Shown here: piece by piece, positions 6,096-9,825 of the stretch | Position numbering within the stretch: position 1 is the first letter of the stretch | Layout of the letters: every line of letters starts with the position of its first letter | NCBI GenBank assembly: GCA_007130585.1 | Contig: SLSE01000083.1 | Span: 1-9,825, forward strand | DNA from: Syntrophomonadaceae bacterium | GTDB taxonomy: Bacteria; Bacillota; Dethiobacteria; DTU022 | Length of the DNA: 9,825 nt | Reading direction: 5' to 3' | Notes under the pieces: model-generated | What the model was told of the DNA's origin: nothing | Seen by the model: the letters and a program-made list of their open reading frames with translations, nothing else | The model's database searches: none | Position numbers and translations under genes: made by a program

Positions 6096-7918
6096 TCCTG
6101 CCTGTCCTCCCCGTTTCCCGACGCGGGCAGTGTAAAGTATACCCTGGTTCCCGTCCCGGTCTCACTCTCAATCCAGATTATGCCGCCGTGGCTCTCAACC
6201 ACTTTGCGGGCTATTGACAGACCCAGGCCGGTACCTCCAAAATCCCGGCTGCGCGTTTTTTCCACCCTGTAAAAACGCTCAAAAACCCTGGGCAGCTCAT
6301 TGTCCGGGATACCGCTGCCGGTATCCTCGACCAGGACCCTGATGTAACGGCCTTCAGGCTCGGCGCTAATCCTGATTTCCCCGCCCGGAGGCGTATACTT
6401 AACGGCGTTGCTGAGCAGGTTTGAGAAAACCCTCATAACTTTATCACGATCGGCAAACACACCTGAGCTCTCAGGGCTAATGAGAACTTTAATTTCGGGA
6501 AACCGGACACTCAACTTGTTCCTGAGTTGTTCGACGGCCTCGCAGGCAAGATCTTTTAGATCCACTTCGCTTTTCTGCCAGTAGGCCTGGCTTGAGTCCA
6601 TTTGGGACAGAACCAGCAGGTCTTTAACCATTGATACCATACGGTCTGTCTCTACAGCAAGCACATTCAGAAAGCGCCTGCGGATATCGGGCTCTTCCGC
6701 CGCCCCGTCCAGAAGAGTTTCCACGTAACTTTTTACAGTTGCCAGCGGGGTTCTCAATTCATGCGATACATCAGCCACAAATTCTTCCTGCCGCCTGGTT
6801 AATTCCCGCTCACGGGTTACATCATGCAGGACAATCAGGGTTCCGTCAAGCCTGCCCCTGTCAATTTTAAACGGGGCGATCTTAACCTCCAGGGTACAGG
6901 GTGGAGAGCATCCGGATAATTCTGCAGTAAGGGGTTTCTGGCGCCGGATAAAGCTGCGCATTTCATCGGCGCCAATCAGGTTGCGCAACAGGTTAAAACC
7001 CGAGCGGTTTAAATCGGGCACCTTTAAATGAAGGTTGTTAATCAGGCGGCGAGCTGCAGGGTTTGCCTGGATAAGGTTGCCTTTGCCATCAAGAGCTATA
7101 ATTCCGTCGTTCATGTTGTTAATTATTGCCTCTACCTTGCTTTTTTCTGAGGACATCTCATCTATTGTAAAACTCAGCTGGTCGGCCAGGTAATTGAAAG
7201 TTTCTCCAAGCCTCCCGATTTCATCGGATGTCTGGACTTTAATCTTGCGTGAGAAATCGCCGCGGGCCATGAAGTAAGCCTGATCGGTTACATCGCTGAT
7301 CGGGCTGGTTATGGTTCTGGTAAGAACAATCCCGAGCAGCAGGCTGACGGCCAGGGCAATACCGGCCCCGGTCAGCAGAATTGTTTTAACCTCATTTAAT
7401 GTGTCGTCAACGGTCTGCAGGGATCCGCTCAGGTAAACAACTCCGATCGTGCTCTGCTCGTTGACGATCGGATAAGCCAGGTAATAACGTCTTTCGTCGT
7501 TAGCGGGATCCAGGCGGATAATATCGCTCAGATTTCCGGCCAGGGCCCGGTTTATTTCATCGCGAATTAAGCGGCGGCCAATCAGGGTCTGGCTTCCGGA
7601 TGTCCCTATAACCTGGGCATAGTTGTCCAGAATGATGATTTCCATTTCATGCAGATCCCTGAATTCCCGGGCCAGGCGAACAGTTTCTTCACCCGAAACC
7701 TGGCCCTCGCCGAACCCCGGCTGCATAAACACAGAAAGAAGACGGGCCTGGTTTTCCAGGCTGTCTTTGTAATTACGTAAATAGTACTGCTCCAGTGATT
7801 GAACCAGGTAGACGCTAATTAATTGCAGCGAAAAGAGGATGAGCATTATATATATAAAGATAATCTTCCACTGGAGGCTGTTAAACAGCTTACCTCCGCC
7901 TAAAGAAATAACCGACAC
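6092..7918 (-). CDS. walK: Sensor histidine kinase WalK (YycG)
   Basis: Membrane kinase that senses cell-wall state and phosphorylates WalR. Numbered from the GTG at 7918 (608 residues; Bacillus WalK has 611): membrane helix 1 at about 18-40, extracytoplasmic sensor domain at about 41-178, helix 2 at about 179-202, HAMP at about 203-255, PAS at about 258-370 (NNMNDGIIALDGKGN), HisKA with the phosphorylated H386 in VSHELRTP, and the ATPase domain at about 485-600 with the N box (NLLSNAVKY), G1 (DTGSGIP) and G2 (GGTGLGLS). All catalytic boxes are intact. The start is uncertain: the frame stays open upstream to an ATG at 7993, deep in walR. The GTG at 7918 gives the family length but has a poor ribosome site. 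A CTG at 7888 has GGAGG four bases before it. The gene overlaps walR upstream and yycH downstream (ATGA). Confidence 0.96.
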   Translation of the reverse strand: MSVISLGGGKLFNSLQWKIIFIYIMLILFSLQLISVYLVQSLEQYYLRNYKDSLENQARLLSVFMQPGFGEGQVSGEETVRLAREFRDLHEMEIIILDNYAQVIGTSGSQTLIGRRLIRDEINRALAGNLSDIIRLDPANDERRYYLAYPIVNEQSTIGVVYLSGSLQTVDDTLNEVKTILLTGAGIALAVSLLLGIVLTRTITSPISDVTDQAYFMARGDFSRKIKVQTSDEIGRLGETFNYLADQLSFTIDEMSSEKSKVEAIINNMNDGIIALDGKGNLIQANPAARRLINNLHLKVPDLNRSGFNLLRNLIGADEMRSFIRRQKPLTAELSGCSPPCTLEVKIAPFKIDRGRLDGTLIVLHDVTRERELTRRQEEFVADVSHELRTPLATVKSYVETLLDGAAEEPDIRRRFLNVLAVETDRMVSMVKDLLVLSQMDSSQAYWQKSEVDLKDLACEAVEQLRNKLSVRFPEIKVLISPESSGVFADRDKVMRVFSNLLSNAVKYTPPGGEIRISAEPEGRYIRVLVEDTGSGIPDNELPRVFERFYRVEKTRSRDFGGTGLGLSIARKVVESHGGIIWIESETGTGTRVYFTLPASGNGEDRQE

Positions 7919-8588
7919 CCCTCTTTGTATGTATATATTCAGGCTTGGCCGGATCCTGCTCAAGCTTCTCCCGCAGACGGCGGACTGTAACATCCACGGT
8001 TCGATCGTCGCCTACATAGTCGTAACCCCAGACCTGGTTTAACAGCTGTTCCCGGTTGTAAACAAAGCCGGGCTTTGTCATCAGGTAAACCAGCAGGTTA
8101 AACTCCCGTAGTGTTAATTCTACAGGATTTCCTTCATTATAAACCTGTACTTCATCGCGGTCTACAGTTATCGTGCCCACTTTCAACCTGCCTTTTGAGT
8201 GATTTATCCCGGTTTCTTTGCCCGCGCTGCGGCGCAGGATTGCTTTGATCCTGGCTGTTACCTCCCTGGCGCTAAAAGGCTTCGTAACATAATCATCGGC
8301 CCCCAGTTCCAGGCCGAGAACCTTGTCTACCTCCATCTCCCTGGCGGTCAGCATAATAATGGGGACATCGCGGCGCTGCCGTATTTCGCGGCAGACTGTA
8401 AACCCATCTTTTGCGGGCAGCATAATATCCAATACTATTACATCAGGACTCTCAGCTTCAACCATGCGGAGAGCAGTTTCTCCGTCAAAAGCGGTAACAA
8501 CCTGGAAACCTTCTTTTTCAAGATTATATTTCAGGATTTCAACAATTGGCTTTTCATCGTCTACCACTAATATTTTTTCTGTCACCAT
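7890..8588 (-). CDS. walR: Response regulator WalR (YycF), OmpR/PhoB family
   Basis: DNA-binding response regulator that controls peptidoglycan hydrolase and wall-homeostasis genes when phosphorylated by WalK. The 232 residues have a receiver domain (1 to about 120) with acidic pocket D10/D11, phospho-acceptor D54 (VLDIMLP), the T/S switch in MLTA and K103 in VTKPF. The linker is followed by an OmpR-type winged helix (about 135-232) with DDRTVDVTVRRLREKL and RGVGYFF. The Thr that matches Bacillus WalR T101, a known serine/threonine-kinase target, is kept (T102). I chose the ATG at 8588 because the receiver domain of the family begins at this point and the product length matches Bacillus (235). 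An ATG at 8615 would add nine residues. The start lies in an inverted repeat (8587-8600). First gene of the cluster, downstream of a terminator. Confidence 0.97.
   Translation of the reverse strand: MVTEKILVVDDEKPIVEILKYNLEKEGFQVVTAFDGETALRMVEAESPDVIVLDIMLPAKDGFTVCREIRQRRDVPIIMLTAREMEVDKVLGLELGADDYVTKPFSAREVTARIKAILRRSAGKETGINHSKGRLKVGTITVDRDEVQVYNEGNPVELTLREFNLLVYLMTKPGFVYNREQLLNQVWGYDYVGDDRTVDVTVRRLREKLEQDPAKPEYIHTKRGVGYFFRRR
7893..7897 (-). promoter_or_regulatory. Ribosome binding site at the walR/walK junction
   Basis: GGAGG on the minus strand overlaps the last codons of walR and lies four bases before an in-frame CTG of walK (7888). It is the strongest Shine-Dalgarno match near the walK start, yet no ATG, GTG or TTG follows it at usual spacing before the membrane helix. 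It may serve a rare CTG start, or be chance inside Arg codons. Confidence 0.4.
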
Positions 8589-8600
8589 GGGGCACCCCAT
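8587..8600. promoter_or_regulatory. Inverted repeat spanning the walR start codon
   Basis: ATGGGG-CA-CCCCAT is a perfect 6-2-6 inverted repeat. On the coding (minus) strand it begins at an in-frame ATG (8600) and ends in the preferred walR ATG (8588). In RNA it could fold as a 5-bp stem, AUGGG/CCCAU, with a four-base loop, hiding the start codon; as DNA it could be a small operator. No published function is known to me. Its position makes it of interest, but short palindromes also occur by chance. Confidence 0.45.
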
Positions 8601-8613
8601 CCGTTTAGTGAAC

Positions 8614-8642
8614 ATAATAGTTCTCTTCTAATGACTAAAAAA
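8614..8642 (-). promoter_or_regulatory. Weak candidate promoter of the walR operon
   Basis: In the short gap after the terminator, TATTAT (8619-8614) is a good -10 match (five of six). The sequence 16-17 bases upstream is only a T-run (TTTTTT/TTTTTA), a poor -35. If real, transcription would start near 8607, downstream of the ATG at 8615, which would leave the ATG at 8588 as the walR start. A promoter is expected somewhere between 8666 and 8589, but this exact placement is tentative. Confidence 0.35.
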
Positions 8643-8666
8643 CCTGCAAACCGGTTCCACTCTCAC

Positions 8667-8696
8667 AAAAAAGCCCTCTTCCAGCTGGAGGAGGGC
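8667..8696 (-). terminator. Intrinsic terminator of the M23 peptidase gene
   Basis: On the minus strand GCCCTCCTCC-AGCT-GGAAGAGGGC forms a ten-position stem with one C/A mismatch and a four-base loop, followed at once by TTTTTT. It begins 22 bases after the stop codon of the peptidase gene, so it should end that transcript and separate it from the walR operon. No T-run exists on the other side, so it works in one direction. Confidence 0.9.
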
Positions 8697-8718
8697 CGGC
8701 ATTTATATTACACAGCTC

Positions 8719-9825
8719 TTAGGGATTAAAGAATCGCAGGGGATCTATTGGCTTGTGCTGGTAATATCCGTGCCATTCACCTGTTCCGTCATCAAGGCGG
8801 ATTTCAAAATGCAGGTGGGGACCGGAAGAACGTCCTGTTGAACCGACTTTGCCGATCACCTGTCCCTTCTCAACCTGTGTGCCTTCGGAAACAAGGTTCA
8901 CCTGGTTATGCAGGTAAAGGGTCCAGTATGAACCATGATAAATTATCATGTAATTTCCCTGGGAACCGCCGCGGCCGGAAAACCAGACAATGCCGCTGTC
9001 TGCTGCGAAGATGTCGGTTCCTGCTTCAGCATGTATATCTATCCCGGTATGGTAGCTGCTGAAACCCCGGCCGGGGGTTACTTCCCCGCCATCCACGGGC
9101 CATGTAAACCGCCCCGTACCGACAGAGGGCACTTTCGCCGTGCCGTGCCTCTCAACCTGAGTCACCGGTTCAACAACAGTCTCCCTGCTGATCACGGCTC
9201 TTTCCACTTCGAAGTTATTTTCGCGGATTACGCGGTAAACTATTTCCTTCATGCCTTCCTCGCCGGGAACATCAATTTCCGAATCAACCAGCCACATCTC
9301 GTCATCGTAAACGACTTCTGTAGAGAAAGGAATCGGCTCCATTATTTTTACTTCCTCGACCGTTTTGACCCGTATTAGATTACCTTCCGGGTTTTCAGTC
9401 CTCCCGTCAGATTCAGCTGCAGGGTTAACCGGAAACAGCAGAGACGCTTCGTGGTAACCGGGGGAGTGACGGCTGTCCACTGAACTTCGCTCAGAATTAC
9501 CTGGCGGCGCTGCAGCCTGAAATACACCGGCCTCGCCAGTGCCTGTTAAGAGCGCGACTATTTCATCCGCCGAATAAACACTGTCGGGATCAACTTTACA
9601 GGGCTCCAGGTCCAGGTCATCCATAATTGAGGAGTCTATAGTACTTACGCTGCTGTGGCGTGAACTGTAGGCCGCTTTCAGCGAGTTAATTAAAACGCTC
9701 AGCTCTTTTTCTGACCTGACGGGAACAAAAGGCTGGCCGTTAACGTTGATCATGTAAGCATCGGTAAGCATAGACATTCCATGGCGGATCGCCGTTTGCA
9801 CGGTTTCGGGCTCAGGATTGCAGTC
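8719..9825 (-). CDS. G5-domain M23 peptidoglycan metallopeptidase (5' end outside window)
   Basis: The C-terminal 368 residues of a probably secreted zinc endopeptidase that cuts peptidoglycan cross-bridges. The frame is open to the right edge, so the start and any signal peptide are not seen; an in-frame GTG at 9801 is unlikely to be the real start. Numbering from the first visible codon: an N-terminal region with VNGQPFVPVRSEKEL and a helix (about 25-55), a low-complexity Ser/Pro/Gly linker (about 95-150), a G5 domain (about 151-228, opening VKTVEEVKIMEPIPF) and an M23 domain (about 238-343). Zinc and catalytic residues are present: H259 and D263 in HTGID, H306, and H337/H339 in HLHFE. G5 domains are thought to bind amino sugars of the wall. 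It lies next to walRK and such hydrolases are typical WalR targets, so coregulation is plausible. Enzyme class is secure; bond specificity is not. Confidence 0.93.
   Translation of the reverse strand, partial: DCNPEPETVQTAIRHGMSMLTDAYMINVNGQPFVPVRSEKELSVLINSLKAAYSSRHSSVSTIDSSIMDDLDLEPCKVDPDSVYSADEIVALLTGTGEAGVFQAAAPPGNSERSSVDSRHSPGYHEASLLFPVNPAAESDGRTENPEGNLIRVKTVEEVKIMEPIPFSTEVVYDDEMWLVDSEIDVPGEEGMKEIVYRVIRENNFEVERAVISRETVVEPVTQVERHGTAKVPSVGTGRFTWPVDGGEVTPGRGFSSYHTGIDIHAEAGTDIFAADSGIVWFSGRGGSQGNYMIIYHGSYWTLYLHNQVNLVSEGTQVEKGQVIGKVGSTGRSSGPHLHFEIRLDDGTGEWHGYYQHKPIDPLRFFNP

Overview
This window carries the WalRK (YycFG) cell-wall control locus of a low-to-mid GC Gram-positive bacterium. The whole window is bacterial and every gene I can support lies on the minus strand. 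The gene set (WalR, WalK, YycH, YycI, HtrA) is typical of Firmicutes. The roughly balanced base composition, the G5/M23 peptidase upstream and murA inside the cluster fit a member of the Clostridia or a related anaerobic class better than Bacillus. That placement is inference; no marker here fixes the genus.

Layout, in the direction of transcription (right to left). At 9825-8719 is the 3' part of a secreted G5-domain/M23 peptidoglycan peptidase, closed by a clear intrinsic terminator at 8696-8667. A short gap of about 80 bases then holds the presumed walR promoter and an inverted repeat that covers the walR start codon. Next come walR (response regulator), walK (membrane sensor kinase with HAMP, PAS, HisKA and ATPase domains), yycH and yycI (single-pass membrane regulators of WalK). 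walR/walK overlap, walK/yycH overlap by ATGA, and yycH/yycI overlap by GTGA. After a 58-base gap comes murA, then an 80-base gap, then an HtrA-type membrane-anchored serine protease. A phosphoglycerate-mutase-like metalloenzyme follows 15 bases later. At the left edge is the 5' part of a glyoxalase-II-like metallo-beta-lactamase-fold hydrolase, cut by the window.

How they work together: WalK senses the state of the wall at the membrane, restrained by YycH and YycI in the known Bacillus model, and phosphorylates WalR. WalR controls peptidoglycan hydrolases, and the M23 enzyme next door is an obvious candidate target. MurA makes the first committed peptidoglycan precursor, and HtrA handles misfolded proteins outside the membrane. 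The two metal-dependent enzymes at the downstream end have no established role in this pathway. No RNA genes, CRISPR arrays, insertion sequences or integration sites were seen. I see no wholly new system. The points most worth checking are murA in the slot usually held by walJ, the palindrome over the walR start, the start of walK, and the unassigned metalloenzyme.
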